A model generated the notes under the pieces. That model was not told the DNA's origin. It did not search any database and saw only the letters and a program-made list of their open reading frames with translations. Below, in pieces: positions 35,959-45,074 of a DNA stretch of 64,000 bases; the first letter of the stretch is position 1; each line of letters starts with the position of its first letter. The position numbers and the translations under genes were made by a program. The DNA is from Branchiostoma floridae (taxonomy: Eukaryota > Chordata > Leptocardii > Amphioxiformes > Branchiostomatidae), in the NCBI RefSeq assembly GCF_000003815.2, contig NC_049985.1, positions 2,922,970-2,986,969 of the forward strand. The letters run 5' to 3'.

Positions 35959-37570
35959 CGTTACGTACCAACAGACACATGTTGCAAATATGCTTCACCT
36001 GGCCGCCCCAGCGCCGGTCCCAGTGGTCAGATGAATGATTGCAAGTCTTGTTTTGATACGGACCACAGTACCGCGGTCTAGTGCCGGAGAGACCCGTTGT
36101 CATGGCTACCGGCGGTTCGCGGTGTGACCTGGCGCCAGGCTGGCTGCTCGATACATGCTTCGATTGATGTGCCCCCGCTGTTCGGTAATGCCTGTCCCTG
36201 ACACCATCAATTTCATCCAAGTCAGCCCAGACAAAGGATCCCTTTTCAAGCGAATACATGATCGAGGCATACATCTCGTGGACCACTGACCAGTCATAAT
36301 AAGTCGCGTCGTACATGACGTCGGCAAGAACGGACAGTTTACTATGCACAGTCGAGCTCAGACGATGTTCACCCATAACATTCCGGATAAACCCGCATAC
36401 AAACATAGGCAAGGTCAGCTCGTCATACGTGACGGCGCCGCCTTTCCCATGCCCAGGGAAATGGACATTCCACTGGGGCCAGCTGACCTTGACTTTACGC
36501 CCTATATTATCGTTGATAGTGTATGAGCGGCCGCTCTTACCTTGTTTCCGCGATTTAGAGCGGGCGTGGGATCGGTGTCGGCTGGCGCTGCGACGAGGCG
36601 ACCTTGACGAGCTCGAAGCATGGTGACGGCGCGAGCGGCGGCGGGGAGAAGATGATGGGCTGGAGCGGTGTCGACGCGAAGCGCGACGGCTTGACCGTGA
36701 CGGACCCGATCGGTGACGCGAGGAACCACGGCGGAGTGACCGGGCCGGGCTGGAGCGATGGCGGTGTGAACGGCGTGGACGTGGAGAAGGAGACCGAGAT
36801 GAGCTGGAACACGAGGAACTGGAGGTGTCACGTCGGCCTGACTTCGCCCCGCGGTGCCGGCCAGAGTCGCGACGGGACGACGTGTCCCGTGCCCTGGGCC
36901 AGCTGTCTTTCCTGCGAACGCTCGGTGGTGACTTGAGACGTGGAGGAGAACGAGATGGCGTCCGAGCACTCGCCGCCTTGCCGTCGCGGTTGCTCTGGCG
37001 GGAGTGACGTGGGAGGTCCTGCTCAGTGAGAGTACCGAGCAGTTCATCTATGGTTTTGTCAACCTCTTTTTTCAGCTCATCATCAGCACGTAAATCCCGA
37101 ACGGTTTTCTTCACGTCCTTCTCGGAGTCACTGGCCTCTGACCACATGTCCTTGGCGAACTCTCTCGTACGACTGCGGCGATGGAGGTCTCCCAAAGATC
37201 GCCGCACTGATTTGTCCCGTCGCAAAGATTCATATTCCTCCTCCGAGCGGGGACGAGTGCGTGGACTATACACTTGGCACTTTCCAACTCCATGAGGTCC
37301 CGGGTGTCCTTTCACGGGCAAGGAGCAGGCCCGACAAGACTTCGAACCCGTCATGTACGCGTTTGGGTCCGTGAGAGTCGAGAAGGAGACCGCGAAACGA
37401 AGAAAATTGAGAGAACGACAGAGCAGACTACCGAGGAGTGCTGCCCGCGGTCTCGTCCTGGGCGGGAATGAGCGGGGCGACGCCAGGCCTGTACCATGTG
37501 CTCGCCTGGCACCCCGGGGAGGGGCGGAGCTTGTAGTCAGGCCAATTAACAAAAATGACCCGTAGACATT
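34947..37570 (-). mobile_element. truncated DIRS/Ngaro-like retroelement
   Basis: A GC-rich island against AT-rich flanks, holding a gag-like frame and a reverse-transcriptase frame on the minus strand. The RT stops just after its core, and no RNase H or tyrosine recombinase coding is present, so the 3' part is lost. Flanking sequences on both sides belong to one interrupted repeat (CAGTCTGTATAGTGAT at the left, GGCCATTCCTCAAATTATTC at the right), which places the insertion within a pre-existing duplicated repeat. No terminal repeats of the element are recognisable. Confidence 0.8.
35840..37354 (-). CDS. DIRS/Ngaro-like gag protein, SR-rich
   Basis: About 504 codons from the ATG at 37354. 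The frame is open 79 codons further upstream, but the outermost part is host repeat and the extra region is low in family features. Near the N-terminus is a small Cys/His cluster (C7, C10, H17/H21, C26). A charged helix-like segment follows, then about 160 residues of Arg-Ser repeats (roughly 135-295) like those of SR splicing proteins. A globular region (WPQWNVHFPG to WADLDEIDGVRDRH) resembles the gag core of DIRS-type elements. The C-terminus has a Cys/His-rich motif from C430 onward. No internal stop. It presumably packages element RNA; that role is inferred from the family. Confidence 0.78.
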   Translation of the reverse strand: MTGSKSCRACSLPVKGHPGPHGVGKCQVYSPRTRPRSEEEYESLRRDKSVRRSLGDLHRRSRTREFAKDMWSEASDSEKDVKKTVRDLRADDELKKEVDKTIDELLGTLTEQDLPRHSRQSNRDGKAASARTPSRSPPRLKSPPSVRRKDSWPRARDTSSRRDSGRHRGAKSGRRDTSSSSCSSSSRSPSPRPRRSHRHRSSPARSLRRGSSRHRSGPSRSSRRASRRHRSSPSSSPRRRSRRHHASSSSRSPRRSASRHRSHARSKSRKQGKSGRSYTINDNIGRKVKVSWPQWNVHFPGHGKGGAVTYDELTLPMFVCGFIRNVMGEHRLSSTVHSKLSVLADVMYDATYYDWSVVHEMYASIMYSLEKGSFVWADLDEIDGVRDRHYRTAGAHQSKHVSSSQPGARSHREPPVAMTTGLSGTRPRYCGPYQNKTCNHSSDHWDRRWGGQVKHICNMCLLVRNVEAKHPKADCRYNDKSFRDAPGDGVNSQPGPGVAGGRPY

Positions 37571-37803
37571 TTTCCACCAGGAAAGGGCCATTCCTCAAAT
37601 TATTCCAAAAGTTCCCTGTCTCATAGTAATTTAAGAAAGTACTAATAACACGATATTGTTAATGCCGATTGAAATGTTTGCAGTTTTTCCGCTTCACCGT
37701 GAATTCAACACCGCCGTCAATATTTTTTCATTGCAGTAAGTGAATACAGTGTATGGCACTACCGTGAACTCAAAAGCACCACAAACATGCTATGCAGTTA
37801 CAT
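37571..37803. repeat. right part of host repeat copy B plus degenerate MITE
   Basis: GGCCATTCCTCAAATTATTC at 37587 resumes the interrupted repeat. From about 37665 the order GTTTGCAGTTT, CGCTTCACCGTGAATTCAAC, CACTACCGTGAACTC and CACAAACATG parallels the interior of the MITE at 943-1123, so this is a decayed member of that family. Confidence 0.6.
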
Positions 37804-37911
37804 TATGGGTTTGACTCGCCGGCATTTGAATGTCAGCAGTCTGTATAGTGATAAAAAGCACAGAAAAGGGCCATTCTTCAATTTATTCCAAAAGTTCTCT
37901 GTCTCAAGTAG
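37804..37911. repeat. host repeat, copy C
   Basis: TTTGACTCGCCGGCATTTGA to TCTCTGTCTCAAG, closely matching copy A at 34740-34850 and, like it, followed at once by the CAGTAGAAGCC MITE end. Confidence 0.8.
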
Positions 37912-37913
37912 TA

Positions 37914-38087
37914 CAGTAGAAGCCAGTTAATTGCACAACGGATTACAGCACACTTCTGTTAATTGCACTGAATCTGAAAACCACAAACCAGTGTGGTCCA
38001 GCTGACTAAATTTGCATTATTGCACCACCCTGATAATTGCACGAAATATGCTGGCAAATGGGATGTGCAATTTAACGGGTTCTACTG
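37914..38087. mobile_element. pogo/Tigger-like MITE
   Basis: The left end CAGTAGAAGCCAGTTAATTG and the right end TTTAACGGGTTCTACTG are imperfect inverted repeats of about 23 bp, flanked by TA on both sides (37912-37913 and 38088-38089). CAGTAGAACCCGTTAA-type ends and TA target sites are typical of pogo/Tigger-type elements. Length 174 bp with no coding region, so movement would depend on a transposase elsewhere. Confidence 0.85.
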
Positions 38088-38279
38088 TAATAATGACACA
38101 ATACAACTACAGGTCAATTTAGGTTACAATCCATCCAGGCCTTCTTCACTTTTAATATACACATAAAGCATATATTGTACAACAAACGCTACTGAAAATG
38201 AAACCCTCTGGGCATAGGAAATAATGCAGAAAGTAAGAATCAAAATGAAGACTGTAGACGACAGACTATTCAGACAATT

Positions 38280-38420
38280 GGAAGCAATCGTTTATTGTTT
38301 ATTTATTGTTTATTAAGATTTTCAGACTCTTGGGTAGCCCAATTCAGTTTTGACGAACTGATTTTCGTTTGAGTGAACCAAAGCTAGTAAGAGTAGTATA
38401 GATTCCAGACTAGGTAACAT
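38280..38420 (-). mobile_element. possible LINE 3' end, minus strand
   Basis: On the minus strand the sequence ends GGGCTACCCAAGAGTCTGAA, AATCTTAATAAACAATAAAT and further AAACAAT units. This resembles a 3' UTR with an AATAAA signal and a simple tail. No coding part is visible. Confidence 0.35.
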
Positions 38421-38798
38421 GAACTAAAGACATACCAGCATACTGCACCATTACTCACCACAAACATTAATTTTATTGTTTTTTCTGCACTGGAAAGACA
38501 TAGAAAATTGGACATTTGCTGCCAACAAATGTCTTTCTAAACCATCACCTGTTGGCATCTGTGGACTTAACGCAATTTCAAAAGCCAAGGAAAACTCCAC
38601 TTGACACGGGATGAGACAAGATTGAGGCAAGCCTCACTCTAGTAAGACGTTACGGGTTATTTGTGACGGGAAAGACAATCAGGTCATCAGTTAGCGTTGT
38701 CTGATCTGATCTTGTACAGTCTCGCCTGTCAGCGGCACGCTATTCGTCGTTAACGCTGTCTAAATGGTCGCTTGCTGATCTTTTGCACAATTACAGCT

Positions 38799-39495
38799 GT
38801 AGAGTTGTACCAGGAAAACGTTTTTACAGCTTGCTGGGGGAGGCATTCTGGCTCAACTGCGTGGGATTCAATTACTGCAGCGTGTCGTGTGGCTATTTGG
38901 GAAAGTGTGAGGCTATCACCCTGTGGTGTGGAGCAATAACTGAGGCAGGGATCAAAATTCATAATTGGGAAAAAGTTAGTCGCACAAAAAGTTCTGCAGA
39001 AAAAGTTTTGTTTTACACCACAAAATAAAGTGTAATGTCAGAAAAAAGCTAGTGACAAATCTTCTGCCTCTCTTCAAATCTTGGATCTGGAATTCTGCTA
39101 GCTCATACAGCAAATGTTTAAAAAAATCTTTTTTGACATTTCAATGTCAACAGCATGTAATGAACATATGTTCAGTACTGTTTTAGTACTGTGATAATAT
39201 AATTGTACTGTTAGAGTTGTGCGGGGAAAACTTTTCACAGCTTCGTGGGGAAGGCATTCTGCATGTGTTTCAATTATAGCAGCGTATTTTGCAGCCATAT
39301 GGGAAAGTTTGAGGCTATCACCTGGAGTGTGAAGCAATAACCGAGGCAGGGATCAAAATTCATAATTGAAAAAAAGTTAGGTGCACAAAAAGTTCTGCTT
39401 TTTTTAAAGTTTTGTTTTACACCACGAAATAAAGTGTAATGTCAGAAAAAAACTGACAAACCTTACTGCCTCTCTCCAGTGCTTGGATCTGGAAA
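38799..39495. repeat. ~290-bp direct duplication, offset ~410 bp
   Basis: AGAGTTGTRCSRGGAAAACG through GGAGCAATAAC/GAAGCAATAAC, GAGGCAGGGATCAAAATTCA, AAAAGTTCTGC and TTACACCACRAAATAAAGTG recur in 38799-39090 and 39210-39495. Confidence 0.85.
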
Positions 39496-40790
39496 TCTGA
39501 TAGCCATCATTGAAATTTTAAAATTGAGCAGTAGATTACACCTGTATATTGATATCAGTAATGACAATGCTTATTATTAGTGTTCTAATCAATTAGCATA
39601 AGAATTGATGTAGAAGTGGTAATTAATGCACTACCAGTATGACTACTATCAAAACACTGCAACAAATCAATAACAAAAAATAATATCAATGTGACATTGC
39701 ATATTAACAGTGGTAGGCAAGCTGTATGCTTTGCAGAATGCTAATTACAAGACAGTGTATGGTAGAAACATAAGAGAGATACATTTCTGACAATAGACAG
39801 TTACTGGCATCATTGTAAAAAGAGACTAATTCAAAAAGCTAGTTTTGGCTATATCTAGACAAGTTTGGGTTGGCTTCTTTTTTTGAAGCAGAGGAAGACA
39901 AAAAGCCACACCTTTAAATTTCTATAATTTGTGGCTTCTGTGAGATTTTAAGAGCAATGTGGTTGAAACACCTGCAAATCTATTATCAGCCAAAGTACAG
40001 AGGCGTCGAGAAATTGCACACCATACAAGTAAGCTTACAAGGTCAGACGACAGTTAAAAGTTTGAATGATGCTGCCTTTATAGTGTAATACGTGTGCATA
40101 AACCCCGCAGCTTATCTAGCATTGAACACTCCGCGCACTTTGCCCATCAACCGTTTCTGTCTATTACACAATCCAGCAGACAAGGGCGCCAATGGGAAGG
40201 GTGGGCTGTGCGGGGATTATTTCACTCCATTATCGAGAATGGCAGACATTTCGCATCCTTAGCGTTTGCAGTTATCTGGCGGCTTTACACTTTCGATGGT
40301 CCTAACAGTCTCGCGCTGCTTGATGCAAAACTGTTAAAAGCAGTTAAGAATCCTAAATGGTTCCCTCAAATTGCTTTTGCCAGCAGTAGTTTTGCCGGGT
40401 CAGCAATACAGGGGAGTCTACGGTTCTTAAGAGCAGTTTAAGACTATTGGAGGATTAGTTCTAAATCTCCACTTTTCAGACCTTTTCAGACATAGTTAAA
40501 GTGCGAAGAGTTTTGTTCGTAATGAGGCTGTATATAGTCAGATAGTGTCAGTGGAAATGGCCTCCGTGCCCTTAGAGCAGTTGACTATGCAGTTCAACCT
40601 TCTTGTGCAGTCCAAATGTCTTTGAAGTTGAAGGTTTTCAGACAAAGTATTCACAGACTGGCAAGAAAGTAATTGGTTTGAAAGGGAGGGTGGAGATGGA
40701 AAGAGACGGAAAGGGGAGGGAAGAACAGTTGTACTTGTAGGAATGTACATTTTGTATCTGGCATGAGCATTTTTCAATTGCTCTACTCTC
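39496..40790. other. no gene recognised
   Basis: A 115-codon open frame at 40094-40441 lies in a CpG-richer stretch but matches nothing I know and lacks clear splice sites. Confidence 0.35.
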
Positions 40791-40794
40791 TTCC

Positions 40795-41100
40795 TATTTC
40801 TCTCTCTCCCTCTCTCATTCACATACATGTATACTATAGCTTGCTACCATATGAACCATGCTTGTTCTGTTCACTTGTCAAGACCTACTTAATCACTCTA
40901 CTTAACTCTTTTTTAAGACGTGCTAATTTTTTTTTGGACTTGAGTTGCCTTCAAACTACTTAGAGGTCCTCTACCTGAGGTTGGCAGTCTTTCAATAGAT
41001 CTTCCCCAAACTTTGGTCCTGTCTTGCTGTTTGTCCAATAGCTGTCCTCCCCATCCCCACTTGATGGATGCCTTAGCAATGGCCAGTGCTACAGGTGTCA
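40795..41100 (-). repeat. interspersed repeat B, copy 1
   Basis: CTCTCTCATTCAC, TAGCTTGCTACCATATGAAC, TCCTGTCTTGCTGTTTGTCC and GGATGCCTTAGCAATGGCCA match the two tandem copies at 55005-55706 in the same order. On the minus strand all begin with an open stretch reading SIKWGWGGQLLDKQQDRT. Confidence 0.8.
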
Positions 41101-41139
41101 TTATATTTCAGCCATACATAGTATGGTGAAATATATTGT

Positions 41140-41610
41140 ATTCGTAATGTTTCTTTCTTTCTTTCTTTCTTTCTTTCTCCTGTCAAATCTTGAAAGTGAT
41201 TCATCTCCGCCGTTTCTAGACCGAATGACCTGAAATTTGGCACAGAGGTAGAATGGGCCAATACCTTGATGCTTTTTTCTCAGTTTTTTCATATTTGCCT
41301 CTAAAATGATTTTATTGAGGTTTAAAGGTCATGTTTTGACCAAAATAAAATATATTGTCCCCCTGTACCCTGGTCTTACAATGGAATGGCCTGAAATTTG
41401 GTGTAGATAGGCATTAGATAGTTGGTAAAATGATCCAAGTAAAAGTTTTGACATAAACTACTTTAAAATAATTAATTTTGGCACTTTTCTGAGGGGTAAT
41501 TTGTTTTCTTTTGTCCTCCTGGCGTGACCTTCCGTGACCCCGCACAGAGACCACACCTGTGCGCAAAGAGGGCGAAGGCTAATTAATATTCATAAGCGGG
41601 GCCCCACGAT
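41140..41610. repeat. (TTTC)n followed by dispersed repeat C, copy 1
   Basis: TTTC units at about 41148-41178 lead into CTCCTGTCAAATCTTGAAAG, GATTCATCTCCGYCG, CCTGAAATTTGGCACA and AAAATGATTTTATT. A second copy starts at about 42222. Confidence 0.75.
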
Positions 41611-41619
41611 TCCGTATAT

Positions 41620-41740
41620 AGTGAATGAATGAAGACCTTTATTGTACAGTTTTGCCCAACCGAGCTAAGTACAGGTCACAACAAGTCAAGATATATACAT
41701 ATAAAAGTATCACAAATCTAGTCTAACACAAAAGTTCGGC
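41620..41740 (-). mobile_element. LINE 3' end, minus strand
   Basis: Read on the minus strand the segment ends GTACAATAAAGGTCTTCATT followed by a CATTCA tail, the same architecture as the CR1/L2-like element at 22.8 kb. Only about 120 bp is recognisable, with no coding part. Confidence 0.5.
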
Positions 41741-41744
41741 ATAC

Positions 41745-41880
41745 TGCAGTGTTCCCGCCAGAATTTTTTTCGGGGGCCGCCGAAGAACGCCGAAGGCCCC
41801 GGCCCGGCAGGGTCCAGGGGCAGAGCCCCGTTGGGGGTCCCAGGGGGGCGAAGCCCGCCTGAAACTCTTGCACTTTAGGC
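41745..41880. repeat. GC-rich repeat fragment
   Basis: A sharply GC-rich block (GGGGGCCGCCGAAGAACGCC, GGGGTCCCAGGGGGGCGAAG) in AT-rich surroundings, preceded by GTGTTCCCGCCAGAATTTTT. It looks like part of a dispersed element. The minus-strand frame over it is low-complexity. Confidence 0.45.
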
Positions 41881-42221
41881 TATTCAGAAGGCCTATTGTA
41901 TCAGTTTTTAGGGGCATTTCTGTAATAATCACAGCAGTCACTTAACTTCTCTTCAGGAGTTTAGCGTAACAGTATTTCAGGTCAAACCGTCAAAGGCAAC
42001 TAAAAACAAACTTTAACGTTAATGACTTCAACAGTACTTATAACTTTTGTCCGGTTTGCCATCCGAAGTTGAATCGCTATCGATGGTATTTTCGCTGCAC
42101 TGTTAGCTCCGTACGTTTTTAGAAGGTTCCGTTTATCACGGAACTGCTGTTGTTTCAGAAAACTCACGGACTTATGCTTACAAACACGTAAATTCCTAAC
42201 TTGTGTTTCTTCTTCTTCTTT

Positions 42222-42600
42222 CTTTCTCCTGTCAAATCTTCAAAACGATTCATCTCCGTCGGTCTTGGACCGAATTAATGACTTGAAATTTGGCACAAGG
42301 GTAGAGTGGACCAATATCCACGTGCTCTTTTTTTTCATTTTTTTTCAAATGACTTTAAAATGATTTTATTTAAGTTCTTTTGCGTTTTTCTGACCAAACT
42401 TTATATTTGAGCCTCCTGTGCCCTGGTATTAAGTCCAAAGTTCCCAAAATGGTATGGTAGTACATGGTATGTTTACTTACAGGACTCCGTTATCATTTTT
42501 GGTTAAAAACCACTTCAAAATGATTTATTGGGGAATTCTCTGCTCAATTCCTACGATTTTGGGCGTCAACAATAGAACGCATGGTCAACTCCAGGCCACC
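42222..42600. repeat. dispersed repeat C, copy 2
   Basis: TTTCTCCTGTCAAATCTTCA through GATTCATCTCCGTCG, ACTTGAAATTTGGCACA, GAGTGGACCAATA and AAAATGATTTTATT parallels 41170-41340. The right part is more diverged. Confidence 0.75.
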
Positions 42601-42651
42601 TGCGTGTAAATTAATTAGCCGTTCAGCCAACCAGCAACCAAAAGCAACAGA

Positions 42652-42821
42652 TTATGAATCTGATTGGCTAAGCTTCGTGCGATATTTGGATCCGGCCATT
42701 TAAGATTTTACGGGGGTCAGAGACATTTGTTTGACCTTATGAATCTGATTGGCTAAGCTTCGTGCGATATTTGGATCCGGCCATTTAAGATTTTACGGGG
42801 GTCAGAGACATTTGTTTGACC
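42652..42821. repeat. perfect 85-bp tandem duplication with CCAAT boxes
   Basis: 42652-42736 and 42737-42821 are identical as read. Each copy contains CTGATTGGCTAAG, an inverted CCAAT box of the kind bound by NF-Y, and TCGTGCGATA. The perfect identity points to a recent duplication. Confidence 0.95.
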
Positions 42822-42859
42822 GTATGATAGCAAATACAAAGCATACAGGAATATACTGT

Positions 42860-43411
42860 AAAATTCTATAAAAACAAACAAATATTTCCAGACAGAGACA
42901 CGGTATAAACAAGGAAAGACATATTCAGGCCCGACATTTTTTCGTAGGACTCTTTAATACATCCACCCCTGTAGGTTATTTGAACTGATCCCGGTCAGAC
43001 ATCTGGGGTTTTTCCACAAGACCACTCACGTGCACTAGCTAGCTGCAGACGATTTTTGCTACAACAGCGCGCCGTACAGAAGACTACTAGTATTTTGCTG
43101 CGTCCTACGTCAAATTTTGCGTCAGCTGTCGTCATATACAGCAGAATATATCATCAGGTAAGAACTGGCTAATCTTGCTTTCTTCCCTCCGTTGTTTTTT
43201 TGACGAGTTAATTCATTTTGGTAGTAACGTCTCCAAAGTGTAACGTTTCCAAAGTGTACTGTGTAGCTTTTTGTTGTGTACATTTTTCAGACGACATAAA
43301 CGTGAACCGTCTTGGTTCTTTCTGACGTAAATTTACTCTGTAACTTTCTCCAATATTGAAAAAACAAACACATCAACGTTAACCAACAGATAGTTCTTTA
43401 AATCTTGTCAG
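42860..43411 (+). promoter_or_regulatory. putative promoter and non-coding first exon(s)
   Basis: A TATAAAA box at 42867-42873 lies 45 bases downstream of the duplicated CCAAT boxes. Two strong splice donors follow: TCATCAG|GTAAGAAC (GT at 43158) and TTGTCAG|GTAAGAAG (GT at 43412), each followed by a similar CTGGCTAATC/GTGATTAACT segment. An acceptor lies at 45070, four bases before the first Helentron ATG. Together they suggest a spliced leader, but no transcript evidence exists here. Confidence 0.35.
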
Positions 43412-43554
43412 GTAAGAAGTGATTAACTTTCTACCCTTCATTATAATTTTGTCTTTCAACGCCGTGTGTTAGAGATTCATTGTAGTCATGTGAAAGAAGA
43501 ATATGTGTTTGTGTGGGGAGGGGGGCATTCCCAGATTCACTGTCGACACAGCTG

Positions 43555-43915
43555 ATAGACTATCGAGTGTATGTTTAGTGTATGTTTAGTGTATGATTCA
43601 GCAGACCGAGTACCAAGAGTAGAGTAGAGTAGNNNNNNNNNNNNNNNNNNNNNNNNNNNNNNNNNNNNNNNNNNNNNNNNNNNNNNNNNNNNNNNNNNNN
43701 NNNNNNNNNNNNNNNNNNNNNNNNNNNNNNNNGTATCTCAGGAATGTTACTGTGGACCAAGATGTAATTTGTTTGTAAGTGTATGATTCTCGACAATCTT
43801 TAAGTGGACCAAGTACACATTGTGTTTAAGTGTATGATTCTCGGCAAACTTTTCAGTGGATAGAGTATGCAGTGTGTGTTATGATAAAATAAATACTTGT
43901 GACAAAAATTATTGG
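43555..43915. repeat. ~56-60-bp tandem repeat containing an assembly gap
   Basis: GTGTATGATTC units with CCAAG/GTGGACCAAG segments lie on both sides of 100 Ns at 43633-43732. The gap is exactly 100 bases, so it is probably a placeholder of unknown true length. Confidence 0.75.
43633..43732. other. assembly gap (100 N)
   Basis: An uninterrupted run of 100 N inside a tandem repeat. Any open frame spanning it is meaningless. Confidence 0.99.
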
Positions 43916-44074
43916 AAGGACCGGGAACAGTAATTTCCACCCACCCCCTATAGATGTTTCCCTGTCGGATTTTTTTTTTCTTTTCGCGGTCATAGTGGGG
44001 TATTCCCCGCCAGGTGTTTTCCCCGTCGGGTGTTTTGTGGAAATATTGATAAACACCGTCACATAGAAACCAGC

Positions 44075-44411
44075 AGACAGGACCCAGGAAACTACAGACC
44101 CGTAAGTTTAACCTCCGTGGCTGCATTCATATGGGATAAGGGGTTATACACTTAAGTGGATACAGGACTTTCTCAGCAACAGGAGGCAGAAGGTAGTAAT
44201 CAACAGAGCTCACTCCTCCTGGCGTAACGTCAAGAGTGGAATCCCGCAGGGGAGTGTTCTTGGTCCTATGTTATTTGTGGTTTTTATAAACGACCTGCCG
44301 GAGGTTGTGACCAGTGCGGTGAAAATCTTTGCTGATGATAGCAAGATCTACAGACCCATTCTATGTAAGGAGGATCAGGAAGCGCTCCAGCGTGATCTCC
44401 AAGCTCCAACC
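44075..44411 (+). pseudogene. LINE reverse-transcriptase remnant, internally deleted
   Basis: The plus strand first encodes DPGNYRPVSLTSVA, an RT motif upstream of the catalytic centre. After a short non-matching junction it encodes LKWIQDFLSNRRQ, SGIPQGSVLGPMLFVVFIND (motif B) and KIFADDSKIY (motif C with both Asp). About a hundred residues normally found between the first two parts, including motif A, are missing. The remnant ends near 44411. It resembles CR1/Jockey-type enzymes and is dead because of the deletion. It sits inside the foldback-like element. Confidence 0.8.
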
Positions 44412-44583
44412 TTAATTTAATTGTAAGTCAATCATTTAAGTCAATCATTATCGCCACCAAAGCCTCCACTGTGCGTTAAAGACATTGTTTAATGGGCAGA
44501 TAATAGACATAACCATGGACTGTTTCACAATATAGTGCTGCTACAAAGGGATCTTTGGTGTATTCTCAGAGCAGAAGTTACAG

Positions 44584-44609
44584 TAGTTTGTGTGTGTGTG
44601 TGTGTGTGT
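44584..44609. repeat. (TG)n microsatellite
   Basis: About 12 TG units. Confidence 0.9.
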
Positions 44610-45050
44610 TTTGAAGGTCTCTGGCTGTATACAGAGAAAAGCTGACAAATACGACTGGGAATAATCCACGATGACGGGAAATATTCCACGACGACGGAAA
44701 AAAAAAGTGGGGAATGGCCCATAAAAAAATGGGAAAACCCAAAAAAAATCTGACGGGAAACGTCTATGGGGGAAAACTCATGAAACCGAAGGACCATTGT
44801 TACAGATACGTTTGTAGTACAAATGTTATGGAAGACATCCATTTTATGCATGCATGATCATATTTTTCAACTTGCAGATAAAAAGGTGTCATCTACAGAT
44901 ATGTTTTTCAGCATATGATCTGTAGCTGTTTTCTTTTTTACTTGTTGAAGTTGAATGTTTCATAATTGTTGACCCCATGTCTACTTATTATCTCATATGA
45001 TAATGATGTTATGTCATATATGTATAGTCTCAAAGAATGTTGCTACATTC

Positions 45051-45074
45051 TAGCACTTGTAATCTTTCAGGAAA
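45051..45074 (+). promoter_or_regulatory. probable splice acceptor before Helentron ATG
   Basis: TAGCACTTGTAATCTTTCAG ends at 45070 and is followed by GAAA and the ATG at 45075. The pyrimidine-rich tract plus CAG|G fits a 3' splice site and would supply a non-coding leader exon from upstream. Confidence 0.45.

Larger units (their letters stand above)
43930..44790. mobile_element. foldback-like element with long imperfect inverted ends
   Basis: The left end CCCCTATAGATGTTTCCCTG with TCGGATTTTTTTTTT is complementary to the right end AAAAAAAATCTGACGGGAAA with CGTCTATGGGGG. The similarity continues inward through GGGTATTCCCC and CCCCGTCG-type segments, giving about 130 bp of imperfect inverted repeat around a LINE fragment and a (TG)n tract. 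Confidence 0.6.

Noticed and set aside
36315-37565. Plus-strand frames opposite the gag gene
   Set aside because: They are shadows in GC-rich, Arg/Ser-codon-rich DNA; the minus strand holds the recognisable gag and RT.
40094-40441. 115-codon open frame in a CpG-richer stretch
   Set aside because: No family resemblance, no convincing splice sites; kept only as an unassigned region.
43575-43796. Open frame across the assembly gap
   Set aside because: It runs through 100 Ns and has no meaning.
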